This document shows, piece after piece, positions 42,080-52,960 of a stretch of 64,000 nucleotides of DNA; within the stretch, counting starts at the first letter, position 1; each line of letters starts with the position of its first letter. The position numbers and the translations under genes were made by a program. The stretch spans positions 302,639 through 366,638 of the forward strand of contig CAUYUJ010000891.1 in NCBI GenBank assembly GCA_963575745.1, in the 5' to 3' direction. This DNA is from Prorocentrum cordatum (lineage: Eukaryota; Sar; Dinophyceae; Prorocentrales; Prorocentraceae). The notes below the pieces were generated by a model that saw only the letters and a list, made by a program, of their open reading frames with translations, had not been told where the DNA came from and did not search any database.

Positions 42080-42930
42080 CCTCAGCCCCCCCGCATGGTC
42101 ACTTCGGCACACCCCTCACACGCTTCGTGGCCCCCCACATGGGAGCTCCACCTCAGGCCCCAGCGGTGCCGCTCGCATGCGCCCCCGCCACGAATAACAA
42201 CACACCCCATCTTACGTTTCGCGTGGCACCATATAGGGAGTTCCACCGAAGTCCCCAACGGTTCGTGCCGCTCGCACGCGTCGCCGCCAGTCATTTTGGC
42301 ACACCCCTCACACGTATCGTGTCCCCCATAGGGAGCTCCACCGAAGGCCCCAGGGGTGCCGTTCGCATGCGTCCCCGCCACACTTCTCTGCACACCTCTG
42401 ACACGTTTCGTAACACCATAAGGAGCTCCGCTTGAGGCCCCAAGTGGTGCCGTTCGCATGCGTCCCCGCCACCAATTTCGGCACACCTTTCACACGTTCC
42501 GTGGCCCCATCGGGACCTCCACCTCTCGGCACATCTCTCACGTTATTCGTGGCACCTCGGGGAGCTCCACCCAAGGCTCCAATGCTACCCTCCGCACGCG
42601 TCCCCGCCACCATCCGCCACTCATTTCGGCACACCCCTCACACATTTCGTGGCCCCATTGGGAGCTCCACCCAGGGCCTTAGTGGCGTCTCTCGCATGCG
42701 CCCCCTGCAACCATTCCGGCACACCGCCACAGCCCTCACACGCTTCGTGCCCCCATAGGGAGCTCTTCCGAAGGCCCCAGTTGCAGTGTTCGCATGCGTC
42801 CTCCGCGGTTCATATCTTACACCCCTCACACTGACACGTTTCGTGGCCCCATACGGAGCTCCATCGAAAACGATATTCACAACCGCGGAACACACAACTG
42901 CATTTGGCTGGGTCCATCGCCAGGATAACC
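42080..42930 (-). repeat. 90-95 bp satellite, main reverse array
   Basis: About nine units; GAGCTCC marks units at 42143, 42333 and 42423, with a variant at 42238. Units hold GCATGCGTCCCCGCCACC and TTCGGCACACCCCTCACACG. The array ends in GCGGAACACACAACTGCATT and GGCTGGGTCCAT. The + oriented arrays at 45110-45660 and 54530-55680 are the inverse. Confidence 0.85.
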
Positions 42931-43147
42931 TCAACACGGGGTCCTCCGACCCGTTCCCCGAGTTTTTCTTGTCCCGAGTCGTCTTTGCCGAAAACGGGGA
43001 ACAAAAACAGTATTGATTAGATCCGACGTTGCCCAAATATGCTACATCGAGCCGGACAGGATCGATCTTCGAGGGCCCCGGGGCCCGAAACTGGGCGCAA
43101 TCGCCTGGTGCTACAGAATAGAATGCAGAAGTGCAATTCCCCGGTCT

Positions 43148-43340
43148 CAGGGTACAGTCGGACCGAGGTGTAAGATCGAGGTCTGTCTGCTCGGGGAGGG
43201 TACCCTCATGCTCTCCGTGCTTGCCGAATGTCTCTGTGCCTCCTGGGGAGGGCACCCTCGGACCCTCGGATGCTCTGTGTGTTTTGGCCAGAGGAGGGTC
43301 TCATGCTCTCGAGGGATGTTCTTCTCTCCTACGCCCGACT
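43148..43340 (+). repeat. Dispersed repeat, copy of 20000-20164
   Basis: TACAGTCGGACCGAGGTGTA, GGAGGGTACCCTCATG, TGTGTGTTTTGGCCAGAGGA in the same order. Confidence 0.75.
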
Positions 43341-43359
43341 GCGGGGGGGGATGGGCGCC

Positions 43360-43550
43360 TAAGGTGTGGAGGCTCTGGCGCGGCCGCCTGCCGGGCGGCC
43401 CAGGGCTGCCCACGGCCGCGGCGCCGTGCGGTCCGCCGCGGTCCCTGGGCGGCTGCCTTGCGGCCGCGGCGCCGCCGGTGCACGGCGGGGGCGTGGCTGG
43501 GGCGGACCCGAGGCCGGGCTCGGCTTCTCCTCGGGGCGCCACTGGGGAAC
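43360..43550 (+). other. Exon-like GC island
   Basis: GC-rich patch, one frame reading PGLPTAAAPCGPPRSLGGCL. Open in several frames on both strands; no domain. Confidence 0.2.
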
Positions 43551-43565
43551 CTCCGTCACAAGAAT

Positions 43566-43737
43566 CGACTACACGTCAGTCTGACCCTTCGCCGGAGTGA
43601 CCGTTGGTGCGGGTTCGCTGGGCCCCCCCGATCGCTCAGCGTGATGCGATGGCAGCTGCTTGCGAGCCTAGGTTTGTCCACACTGCGCCCCTGTAGTCCG
43701 CGCTCACTCTTGCCTAGGGTCACTCCTGTGTGTAGCC
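43566..43737 (+). mobile_element. MITE-like element A, copy 4
   Basis: CGACTACACGTCAGTCTGAC and GTCACTCCTGTGTGTAGCC at the ends; interior CGCCGGAGTGACCGTTGGTG and CCCCCGATCGCTCAGCGTGA. One end of element B follows after six bases. Confidence 0.75.
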
Positions 43738-43742
43738 CATAT

Positions 43743-43767
43743 AAGCCTCCCAGATGGGGTCAGAGTG
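43743..43767 (+). mobile_element. MITE-like element B, single end
   Basis: AAGCCTCCCAGATGGGGTCA matches the left terminus of copy 1; no matching right end within 300 bases. Confidence 0.5.
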
Positions 43768-43904
43768 CCCAGTCCCTCTCGAGTCATGAAGAAATCACGA
43801 CGGAAGGTTTTTCGTTATATGGCTGCCTACGGCGAGTCCCACCACTGTGCCTGGGTTGTGGGCACGAAGCCTGCACTGGATGTTCGTTGGGATCTCGTCG
43901 CAGG

Positions 43905-44290
43905 CCTTTCGGGGTTTAGGGTTTCTTTTGGGCCTCTTGAGGGCCTCTTGTGGCCTTTTGGGGGCATATTTGGGCCCTCTTCGGGCCTCCTTGGGCCTCC
44001 TGGGGGCCTGTTGGGGCGGAAGGCTCGGATTTTTGGTTCGCGTCCCTTTTCTTGGGCTCCTTTCGGGGACATCTTGGGCCGTCTTGGGGCGCACCTTGGC
44101 TGTCTTGGGGGTCTCTTGGAGGCCTCTAGGTCTTTTTGGGGATGGCCTTGGGGGAATCGTGGGCCGTCTTGGAGGCCATCTTGGGAGTCTTCGGGCGATC
44201 GTTCGGCGACACGGGTTGGACCGTCTTGGGGGCCTCCTGGGCCGTCATGGAAGCCTTGGGGAGCCCCATGGAGGCGCCATGGCTGCCCAG
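43905..44290 (+). repeat. G-skewed minisatellite block, + orientation
   Basis: GGGCCTCTTGGGGG and TTGGGCCGTCTTGGGG units as at 1-3036. GGGTTTAGGGTTTC at its start is only a chance telomere-like match. Confidence 0.75.
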
Positions 44291-44383
44291 GGACCCCCGG
44301 GGACTGGGGGCGATGCAGTCAGGCGGGCGTGACCAGGATGACGAAGGAGTTTTGCAGAAGACGACAGAAACCCTGCCAGGCAG

Positions 44384-44447
44384 CCTCCTCCTCCTCCTCC
44401 TCCTACTCCTCCTCCTCCTCCTCCTCCTCCTCCTCCTCCTCGGCCCC
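44384..44447 (+). repeat. CTC tract between inverted minisatellite blocks
   Basis: CCT units; the block before it is G-rich and the block after it is its C-rich inverse. Confidence 0.9.
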
Positions 44448-44449
44448 AG

Positions 44450-44650
44450 GAGGCCCCCACACAGCCCAGGACAGCCCAAGATGGCGACAAGACGGGCTGC
44501 GAGAGCCCCCGCAGAACCCTCAGACACGGCCAGGCAGCCCAAGAACACCCCAGTAGCCCCCAAGAGGACCCCAACAGGCTCCCAAGAGACCCCCAGGATG
44601 CCCCCAAGATAGCCCCAGACGGCCCTACAGCCCCCAGGGCAGCCTCAAAA
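44450..44650 (-). repeat. G-skewed minisatellite block, reverse orientation
   Basis: CCCAAGATGGCGACAAGACG, CCCCCAAGAGGACCCCAACA: the inverse of the unit at 43905-44290. 44650-44925 after it is TCC/CGTC-rich without a gene. Confidence 0.7.
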
Positions 44651-44929
44651 GGACCCCCTTCTTCGACGTCCTTCTCCTCAGGCTCATTTCCGTCCTCCGT
44701 CGTCGTCGTCGTCCTTCTCCTCCTTCACCTCCGCTTCGTTCCTCGTTGTATTCGTCCTCCTCCATCTCTGTCTCCTCGTCATCGTGCATGGTTTCCTGCT
44801 AGTTGTCATCCTGCTCCCCTCGCTGCCCTCCCCGTCATCCACGCTGTCATCCTCGTCATCCGCCGCCCTGTCGTCGGCATCGTCGTTTCTTTTCTACCTA
44901 CGAGCCTTCACGGACAACATCGGCGCTTC

Positions 44930-45055
44930 CCGTTCTTGTCCGATCAGGTTTTGGGCCTCTGTGATCCCTTACCAGGCCTCTGGACCGCCAAACAATGATT
45001 CATAGGATTGAAAACCAGTTTTGGGGAATAGGTTCGAGATATCTGGGTGTCGACG
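44930..45055 (+). repeat. Dispersed CTCAGGATGAAAA family copy
   Basis: GGTTTTGGGCCTCTG, CCAAACAATGATTCATAGGA, GGGGAATAGGTTCGAG and GACGTTATTCATG. Confidence 0.55.
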
Positions 45056-45660
45056 TTATTCATGAAGTTATCCTGGCGAAGAACCCAATCATATGCAGGT
45101 GTGAGCACCGCGAGGCAAGTGAGACGAAGAAAGGGGAACCCCCTGTGGGGCCACGAGCCGTGTAAGCGGCGTGCCCGAACGAACATACGGTGGGCGGGGG
45201 GCCGCATGCAAACCTTTGCACTAGGGCCTTCGGTGAAACTCCCTGTAGGGACACAAACCGTGCGAGGGGTGTGCCGAAATGGGCGGCGGGGACGCATGCA
45301 AACGGCGCCACTGGGGACTTCGGTGGAGCTCCCTGTAAGGCTATGAAACTTGCGAGGTGTGTGTGCCGAAATGGGTGTCGGGGACGGATGCGGGCGGTGG
45401 CACTCGGGCTCCCCGATGGGGGCCACGAATCGTGTGGGTGTTATACCGAAGAGGTGGAGTTCCCCACGGGGCCACGGAACGTGTGAGTAGCGCGTCGACA
45501 TGTGTGGTGGGGGCACATGCGGGCGGCGCCACTGAGGCCTTCGGTGGAGTTCCCAATGTAGCCACGAGTGGCCTTCGGTGGATCTCCCTATAGTGCCACG
45601 AAGTGTGCGAGGGTAGTGCCGAAATAGGGTGGTGGGACGCATGCAAACGGCACCAGTGGG
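45056..45660 (+). repeat. 90-95 bp satellite, + array left of the copia element
   Basis: Begins with the inverse of the array terminus (CTGGCGAAGAACCCAATCAT) and runs as units with GGTGTGCCGAAATGGG, GGGGACGCATGCAAACGG and CTTCGGTGGAGCTCCC up to the LTR. Confidence 0.85.
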
Positions 45661-45851
45661 TGTGATTCCAGAAGGCTCGCTGCTCTTCTCCCCCGTTCTC
45701 CGCTCTCCCGCTGTTGACTCCCATCTTTCTTCCCGCTGCCGTATTCGCCTCAAAACATTTCAGGGCCCTTAGCGTTAGAGCTACGCAGTTTGATCGAGCT
45801 GCGCTCCCATACGACAAAGATTGCCGCGCCGCGCGCGCCATCCATATCACA
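45661..45851 (+). repeat. 5' LTR of the copia element
   Basis: Starts TGTGATTCCAGAAGGCTCGC and ends CCATCCATATCACA; TGTGAT/ATCACA are the terminal inverted repeats of the LTR. About 90% alike with 54337-54529. Confidence 0.93.
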
Positions 45852-45852
45852 G

Positions 45853-45866
45853 TGGTAGCTTGGAGC
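45853..45866 (+). promoter_or_regulatory. Putative primer-binding site
   Basis: TGGTAGCTTGGAGC starts one base after the 5' LTR and resembles the TGGTATCAGAGC site of copia elements primed by initiator Met tRNA, with mismatches. Confidence 0.5.
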
Positions 45867-46044
45867 TTGGCTCGCTATCCTAGGCCCGCGGGGCCGCCCA
45901 CAACGACGATGTCCGCGACGTTGTCATCCATTTTGGAATCGAAGACCAGCATCTTCCGGATGATCTGCATCACCCAGCTGCTGCGCAGCACACGCGCCAG
46001 CGTCCGCGACGGTAGTACCGACAACAACGCCTACTACGCCTACC

Positions 46045-47670
46045 TTGCCAACTCCCACGCCAGCGTCAGCGACGCTAGCAGCACTCACGTCTACTACGCT
46101 TCCGACGCCAACTCCTACGCAAGCGTCAGCGACGCCAGCACATACGCCTGCACATACTCTCAGAAGTTCAGCGAAGCCGCCGAGCTCAATTTCACATGCT
46201 CCCAAAACTTCAGCGAAGCCGCCGAGTTCAATTTCACATACCCCCAGAACTTTAGCACCTCCGCCGAGTCAAATTTCATATACCCCCAGAGCTTCAGCGA
46301 AGCCGCCAAGTTCGATTTCCCTTACTTTCAGAACATCAGCGACGCCGCCGAGTTCGACTTCTTTTACTCCCAGAACATCAGCGACGCCGCCAAGTTCGAT
46401 TTCCATTATTCCGATTCCCTTTTCGCATAATGTCGGACAGTAAGTCATACCGACATGGAACGGAGATCCTTCAAAGTGCAGAGACTACAAGCATGAGGTG
46501 AAGCTATGGAAGCTCAGCGAGAACCTCTCAGTCACACAGAGTCTCGCATCGAAGCTTGTGCTTAGGCTTTGCGGGGCAGCTAGAACAGCAGCGTTGAATA
46601 TGACGGAGGACCAGCTGCACCCGGCAGCTGCAGCACACATCGAGGACGCCGACGAGAAGAAGCGCCAAAGGAATCAGGTCGGCATCGAGAATGTTTTACA
46701 GCATTAGGAGGCAAACCTGGGTCAGCAGAAGCCCGTGCAGAAAGGCGAGACCCTCGAGAAGTTTTTGGAATCTACACAGCATCACCGACGTCGAGGTGAA
46801 CGAATGACGGACTGGCCCATCCGCTTCGAGACGGGTCTACAGCAGCTACGTGAGAACGAGGTGGACCACAACACGCTGGACGACGTAGCGGGATGGTTCC
46901 TGCTGCGAAAGGCCGGGCCTGCGGCCAAGCACCGCGAGCGCGTCGTGGGCAACCTGCCCAACGAACGCTGCGGCTACCAGCGCATCCGTGGACTGCTGAT
47001 GCGGGTGTTTCCGGACATCCACAACTCCGAGCGCCACGCCCCGCCGCCCTCGAGGTCGCGGAGCGACCAGTCACGCCCCCACGGTGGCTGGCGCAGCAAC
47101 GCTTCCTCCAGTCGCGGAAGGCGATCCACTGACGTCGTCGACGAGCCCGCCGGCGAGGACGACGAAGAGCTAGAGGGGGGCGACGAGGGCGAGGCCGACG
47201 CGCAGGACATCGTTCGCCAGGAGCTCGAGGCTTTCAGCGCCGAGCTCGAATCCTCCAACGTGGACGTCTCCGAGCTGTTCGCCGGCGATGACTCTGCCGA
47301 GGTCGAGGGCGCCGCGGCGGAGCTTGCCGCCATTCCCGAGGCCATGGCCACCATCAGGTCAGCCCGGAAGGCCCTGGGGCCGCGGCAAGTCGAACAAGTC
47401 CGCGCCGTCTCGCTGCCCAGCCAAGCTCCAGAACCGGGTCGACCAGCGCGAGATGACGTCGCACTGCTCAAGACCGGGCGCTGGACAGGAGATGAGGAGC
47501 GCCCCGCGCCTGTTGCTCGCAAGTTCGCGCCCGAGGACGGCGAGTCCAAGGGCGGTGGGCGGGGGGGCCAGGAGGTGGCCCGCAGCGCCAGGCGCGCATC
47601 GCCGAGCAGGTCCAGTTCGCAGACGAGGAAATTGCTCTTCACCGCAGGGGCCTGCGTCGCCGCCACCTGA
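46045..47670 (+). pseudogene. copia gag region, two in-frame stops
   Basis: One frame runs through TAA at 46441-46443 and TAG at 46705-46707. The N-terminal part is a Pro/Ser/Thr repeat (AKPPSSIS every 15 residues or so). After the first stop PTWNGDPSKCRDYKHEVKLW and LRLCGAARTAALNMTEDQLH match the nucleocapsid region of dinoflagellate copia gag as I know it; VAGWFLLRKAGPAAKHRERV continues the helical part after the second stop. The tail is acidic then basic. No CCHC zinc knuckle is visible; the frame shifts before the protease. Confidence 0.7.
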
Positions 47671-47689
47671 TGCCCGCGTCTCAGAGCGG

Positions 47690-49348
47690 CTGATTCACCA
47701 CCTGCCGAACTTGAACGTTGCGATTGGCAACGGGAAGCCCGCGGACGAAGGCGTCGGCGGAGTGGATGCCGCCTGCCTCCGATGCGTCTCGGGAAGTAAG
47801 TGGTGCGACAACTACAAGGATATCCTCTCCAGGATGGGCCTCGCCGACCTGATCCTCGAGGAACCAAAGGACAATGTCTACAGGTTCGGCAACGGAGGCA
47901 CCCTCCCGAGCAAGCTGCGGGTCACCGCGTCGCTCGTGCTCTGCGGCAAGGTTGGCCGCATTGTGTTCAGCGTCGTGGACAGCCCCACGCTTGGTCTGCT
48001 CATTGGCCGCGGCTTCATGCAGCTTTCCAAGATCGACATCTCTCTCTGGAAGGGCCAGATCCGCATCGGGAACTCCACCCAGAAGCTCATGACGAGCGCC
48101 GCGGGCCACCCCGCGATCACGTTGCAGCCAGAGGACTGGCAGGCCATCAAAGACGCTGGCAGGGAGCGACCTGCCAAACCAACCAGCCGACCGAAGGTGA
48201 GCGACGAACCTACTGTCAACGCTACGATCAAGACCGGCACGCTGATTGATACACTTAACAAGCTCGTCACGGAGAAGGAGCTGAACGTCCCGGGGCGACT
48301 TCAGCCTCGTCGACCGAAAGGGTCATGGTTTTTGTCTGCCGTGGCTTCAGCTTTGGCTTGCTGCTCCACCGCAGCGCCAGCTCCGAGTCTCACGTTGACG
48401 ACGCTGCCGCAGACCGCCTCCCCCACGACGTGCGTGACCGAGCCGCTGCAAGACTGCATCGCCTGCGGCGGGAAGGCCTGCGAGGTCTGCAGCCGCCGGG
48501 GGTTCTGCTCGGATTGCGTTTTCGGCGCGTCCGTGACTCTGGGCTACGACCAGGGACCCGATGGCATCGCAGACGCCGGTCCTGGACCCGAGGTCAACAT
48601 CGCGGAGGAGGAGCAGCCGCGCGTGCGGATGCTCAAGAAGGGGGCGAAGCCGCAGCTGATCGCACGCAAGCGTTCGGCTTTCGTCGCCGGGAAGAGCGGC
48701 GTCCAGCCGCGTCAAATCAGCCAGGCGTGGGTCACCAGCCTGGCGACATGCATTGCCAGATCCAGCTCTACCTCCACAGCGATCAGCACCGCGCTTTACG
48801 AGGGGTGCTGCAACCTGGACAGTCAGCTCAGCGCTACCTGGAGGAAGAAGGGAGGAGCTGCTGTCATATGGGGACTTCCAGGCTACGACCTATCTAAGCA
48901 GTTCGTGGTCAACAAGCTGGAGGGCAGGATCAGGTCCAATCTTGCCAGCGGCAAGAGTGCGCGAATTCACGCTGCATTTTCTTGCCAGCCGTGGACCTCG
49001 CTACAGCGACTTGTCGTGAAGATTGACCCGAGTAAGACCCCGCAGCTCAAGAAGGCTCGGGCCAAGTCCAAGCTCATGATCGGACTGCTCCTACAGGCCA
49101 TGTCCCGGCTGCGCAAGGAGTTCGGCGCCCAGAACGCCGCCTCGTTCGAGTGGCCGAGGTGCTGCGACGGATGGGGCCCCAACAAGAATTCGACCGCCAA
49201 GCAGCTGAAGGAGCAGCTCCGGCGAGCCATAGATTTCCACGGCTGCGCGTTCGACTTCAAGGCGAAGAAGGGCGTCCACATCAGGAAACCATGGAGGATC
49301 ATCACCGACCACTACGGGTTAGGACACGCTCATGCGGCCCTGCGATAG
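47690..49348 (+). pseudogene. copia protease plus extra domain before integrase
   Basis: Frame shared with an open frame from 47288. VDAACLRCVSGSKWCDNY (about 47760-47815) holds the presumed protease Asp, but followed by Ala-Ala where Ser/Thr-Gly/Ala is usual; VYRFGNGGTLPSKLRV and VVDSPTLGLLIGRGFM complete the retropepsin-like core. A six-cysteine patch C-x2-C-x4-C-x2-C-x5-C-x2-C at 48455-48517 may bind zinc. From about 48797 a further domain (WGLPGYDLSKQFVVNKL, AFSCQPWTSLQRL at 48975-49013, SFEWPRCCDGW at 49142-49174) precedes the integrase; I do not recognise it with certainty. Confidence 0.65.
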
Positions 49349-50420
49349 GTCGCAGATCCGCGCCGAGGCTCGCGGCAAGATCGCGAAGAGCAGCGAGAAC
49401 TACACGCGCGAGCTCGTGAAGGCGTTGACCGAACAACTGCGGCGACTAAACCGCCGACCCCTACGCGAAGCACACCCTACAGCACGAAGGGCGAGCAGGA
49501 GGGCGGTTCTGGCCGCCGCAGCCGCACAGGAACCACCGCTCACCGCTGAGGAGGAGCGGACGCTCAGGTCCGCCGTGATGCGGCTCCACGTGAACACGGG
49601 GCACCCGTCCAACGATTTGCTTGCTCGAGCTAACCGCGTGCCAGGTGGATCGCAGAGATCCACGGGGACGGCTCTCAACCTCCATCGCGAGGTCTGTGCA
49701 GCACATGGACGGCCATTGCCGCGCCTGCCAGGCATAGTCAGACTGGACAGGGATTTCAACGACTCCATCGGAGTGGACCTCTTTACACTTGCCGACTACG
49801 CGGGCAACCCGTCGATCTACCTGAGCGTGGTCGACCTGGCCTCGGGTTCTACGGTGCGCAGCACGGTTGCCTCAAGGCGCCCGCCAGCTGCATTCGCTCA
49901 ACTGTTGCAGATTTGGATCACGCCTTTCGGCGCGCCACAACGCGTCACATTTGATGGAGGAGGCGAGTCCGAGCGAGAGTTGCACAGGGAGCTGGAGGAC
50001 ATGGGTTGCCGTCTGATGACCACCTCTGCGGCTACGCCGCAGCAGAATGCTGCCGTGGAGCGACGTGGAGGAATGTGGAAGGTGCGCGCGAGGAAGCTGA
50101 TCGACCAGTTTAGCATCAGGTTCGACCGGCCCGAGATCGCTCACAAGGTCCAGTGCCTGATCGCCTCCGCTTGCTGGGCCATGAACAGCCGGGTCAATTC
50201 CACGGGCTACTCGCCGTCGCAGTGGGTGCTCGGGCGAGGCCTTCGGCATCCCCACTGCTTGCTGAACAACGCGGGCAGGCTTTCCCTGCGCGAGCGCATC
50301 GTGTCCGACAGGCCTTTCTCAGAGAGGATCGCCACCGTGGCCGCGCATGTCCCCGCGCAGCAGCTGAGATTCAACCAGCCCCTCTCGAGAGCGCTGCTGT
50401 CAAACTGGCGACCGGGTGTA
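49332..50420 (+). pseudogene. copia pre-integrase and integrase core
   Basis: RLHVNTGHPSNDLLARA is the His part of the GAG-pre-integrase zinc-binding motif, but one of its cysteines appears lost. The DDE core is visible: Asp in IGVDLFTLADYAG, Asp in RVTFDGGGES, Glu in NAAVERRGGMW, followed by INT helices (ACWAMNSRVNSTGYSPSQW). Begins in a frame shifted from the protease ORF, overlapping it by 17 bases, and the reading frame moves again near 50400. Confidence 0.8.
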
Positions 50421-51324
50421 CTGCCGGAGGGGCAGCGGCAAGCCCAAGCGAGACTGGGCTTTGCAGCGGCACGGGCCCGGCGTCATCATCGGTTTCGAGG
50501 GTGCCTCGAGCGTCTGGGTCAGCCGCCGCTCCGCGACCGCGAAGATAAATCGTGGACGCCTACGACGCGCCACGGCATCGGAGCTTGCGCCGTGGGGACA
50601 TGTGCTGAACGCGCTGCGCGGCAGCCAGCCGCCCGGGCCTCCGCCGGGCGCCCCGCCAGCGACCTCGGGGCCCGCGCCCCCTTCCGATTCTGGCGGAGGC
50701 GGCGGTGGCGCAGGTGGCGGGCCCCCGCCGCCTGGCCGCGATGGAGGACGTGAAGGCCCTGCACCGCCACGAGACGACGAGGACACCTTCCTCGACCTCT
50801 CGGGCCCCGCGCCTCAGAAGCGCCCCCGCAGCGAAGAGCAGCCTCCACCGCGAGCGCTACCAGCGCCATTTCAGCGGCCAGCCATCCAAGCGCACAATTC
50901 CGGAAACATCGAGAACATCGCAGCGAACCAGCGCGCCCATCAATGCGCCGAATGGCTGGCACGCAAACATGGAGAAGGTGATTTCACGACCAGTGGGGGA
51001 GCTAGCGGCAGTGGAGGAGCCGCCCCACCGCCTTGGGGAGAAGACGCGGTGCAGCCGCTGCCGGCGGCGCCGCCCCCTGCGGCGCCCGCCATGGGCTCAG
51101 GCGCTGCTGCCGCCCCTGCCGCCGCTGATCATGCTGCTGCCCCTGCCGCCGCAGGTTTTCATCAACAACCTGAACCCGCGCCTCAGGGCCCGGTCGACGA
51201 CGCCGAGGACGACGGGGAGTTCGACAGCTCCGGATCGGACATGATTCGGGGAAGGCAAAGGGCCGCGGAGAAGCAGTCTCGACAGGAGACAGTGGCGAGG
51301 CGCCCGCTGGACACCGAGAACTAG
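50416..51324 (+). pseudogene. Integrase C-terminal region and Pro/Ala-rich linker
   Basis: RHGPGVIIGFEGASSVWVSR and KINRGRLRRATASELAPW are the C-terminal SH3-like segment and conserved RRAT.EE motif after copia integrases; then about 200 residues of Pro/Ala/Gly-rich linker. Confidence 0.65.
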
Positions 51325-51559
51325 CGCGGCACGAAGGCACAGCGACAGGTTCAACAATAATACAGACCGCATGCTCTTCGACGTTACCGCGAGTCCGACC
51401 CGCGCGAGCGCGCAGCCAAGCGCAAGGATCTTTCGGGACGAGTTGCCCAAGTGCTTCAAGAGGCCTCTACTTGGACAACTACTTCCAGAAGCACGCGGAC
51501 GAGCTCTACGCAAGCACACGACTCCGTGAAGCACTGCTCACGGGCAACGCGACCGCCAA

Positions 51560-52320
51560 GGAATTCAAGGGCGACTGTGGGCACACGCCGGGTGCTGACT
51601 AGCAAGGACCAGAACGCCAGGGAGGCCCGTCTAGTCGCGCAGGGCTGCCAGGAGGACAAAAATCGCAGATCAGGACGGACGCGCCTACGGGGTCAAGGGG
51701 CGCGATGTACCTTACCCTGGCCGCCGCGGCCCAGACGAACTTGGACCTCTCGTCCTGCGACGCAATGACGGCCTACCTACAGTCGGGTTTCATCGAGAGG
51801 CTGCTGCTCCTGCGCATTCCGGCCAGGATCCCGCCGCCGGGGGCGCAGCCTGGCGAGATCGCGGTGGCCACAGGCGCGATCTACGGGAAGCGCGGCGCCC
51901 TGGAGGCAGTGGTACCTCTACGCCCAGAAGGTCTTCGCCGAACACGGCCTCGTAGAGAGCAAGCTCGAGAAGGGCCTTTACTATTTCTACGACGAAGGTG
52001 GGCTCGCCGCGGTTATCCATTCCCACGTGGACGACTTCCTGATCGCCCAGCGTAACAAGTCCACCAAGTGGAAGTCCACTACTGCATCGGGGGGGAAGAA
52101 GCTACATCCCAAGCAGGTCGACGGGGTCATCAAGTACTGTGGACGTACAATCACCAAGCTCGACGACGAGTCTCGGGTGACCCAGGCTACCGCCGCCTCG
52201 CAGGTGGACTACATCGCCCTGAAGGTCCCGAAGGGCCGCAATTCCGAGGATCGGCTCACCGCCACTGAAGTGACGAGCTACCGCCACACGCTCGGGCAGC
52301 TGCTATGGTTAGCAGTCTAG
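51560..52320 (+). pseudogene. copia reverse transcriptase, frameshifted
   Basis: RVLTSKDQNAREARLVAQGC (51584 onward), then in another frame MYLTLAAAAQTNLDLSSCDA and AYLQSGFIERLLLLRIP (from 51705), then from about 51901 QWYLYAQKVFAEHGL and HSHVDDFLIAQ (52021-52056; the DD pair is the catalytic YxDD-type site). At least two frameshifts; TAG at 52318-52320 follows GQLLWLAV. Confidence 0.8.
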
Positions 52321-52960
52321 ACCCGGGTGGACATCGCCTGCCTGGTAAGCTTTGCAGCCCGCCGCACCAACGTCGCCACCGTGGCCGACGCGAGGACCCT
52401 AAACGAGACCCTCGCCCATGTGCGCTCGACCACGAACTTCGCGATCGTGCTGAAGCGCAGGCTCGTTGATCTGATGGCGGCCACCACCGCGTGCGTCAGC
52501 GATGCTGCGTTCGCCAACGAGGACATGGTCAACAGCCAGTGGGGCATGGTGATGGGGCTCACTCACCGCCCGCGCGATGTCGTCGGCGGCCGCTACGACC
52601 TCTGCGCCTACCCGTGGCCTGGCACTCAGGCACGGTCAAGAGGTCGGTGAAGTCGACGCTCGATGCCGAGGGCTACGCCGCCCACGAGGGATCGGAGACC
52701 AACTTCTGGTTCCGCCAGCTACTGACCGAGGCCTTCAACCCCGAGGTGGCGCTCAAGCAGATCGACGTCCTCGCCGACAGGCGCCCTGGGGAGATCTACA
52801 GCGACAGCAAGGGTCCCGTGACGCACATCGCTTCTGATGTGGGCCAGTCTACCGACAAGCGATTCCGCATCGTCGCCTCCATTCCATGATTAAGGAGGCC
52901 GTGCGCCCCAACAGTGCACTCGAGCTCAACTGGATCCGCACTCGGGCCATGGTCGCGGAC
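52321..52960 (+). pseudogene. copia RNase H, frameshifted
   Basis: RVDIACLVSFAARRTNVATV continues the RT frame after the stop. Near 52635 the frame shifts to HSGTVKRSVKSTLDAEGYA, IYSDSKGPVTHIASDVGQST and DKRFRIV (RNase H core), then to WIRTRAMVADALTKAME at about 52930. Confidence 0.75.

Noticed and set aside
43909-43924. Telomere repeat (TTTAGGG)
   Set aside because: GGGTTTAGGGTTTC is one and a half units inside a G-rich minisatellite; no array.
46974-47867. Minus-strand open frame across the copia gag/protease junction
   Set aside because: Antisense of a recognised retrotransposon coding region; Ser/Arg-rich with no domain.
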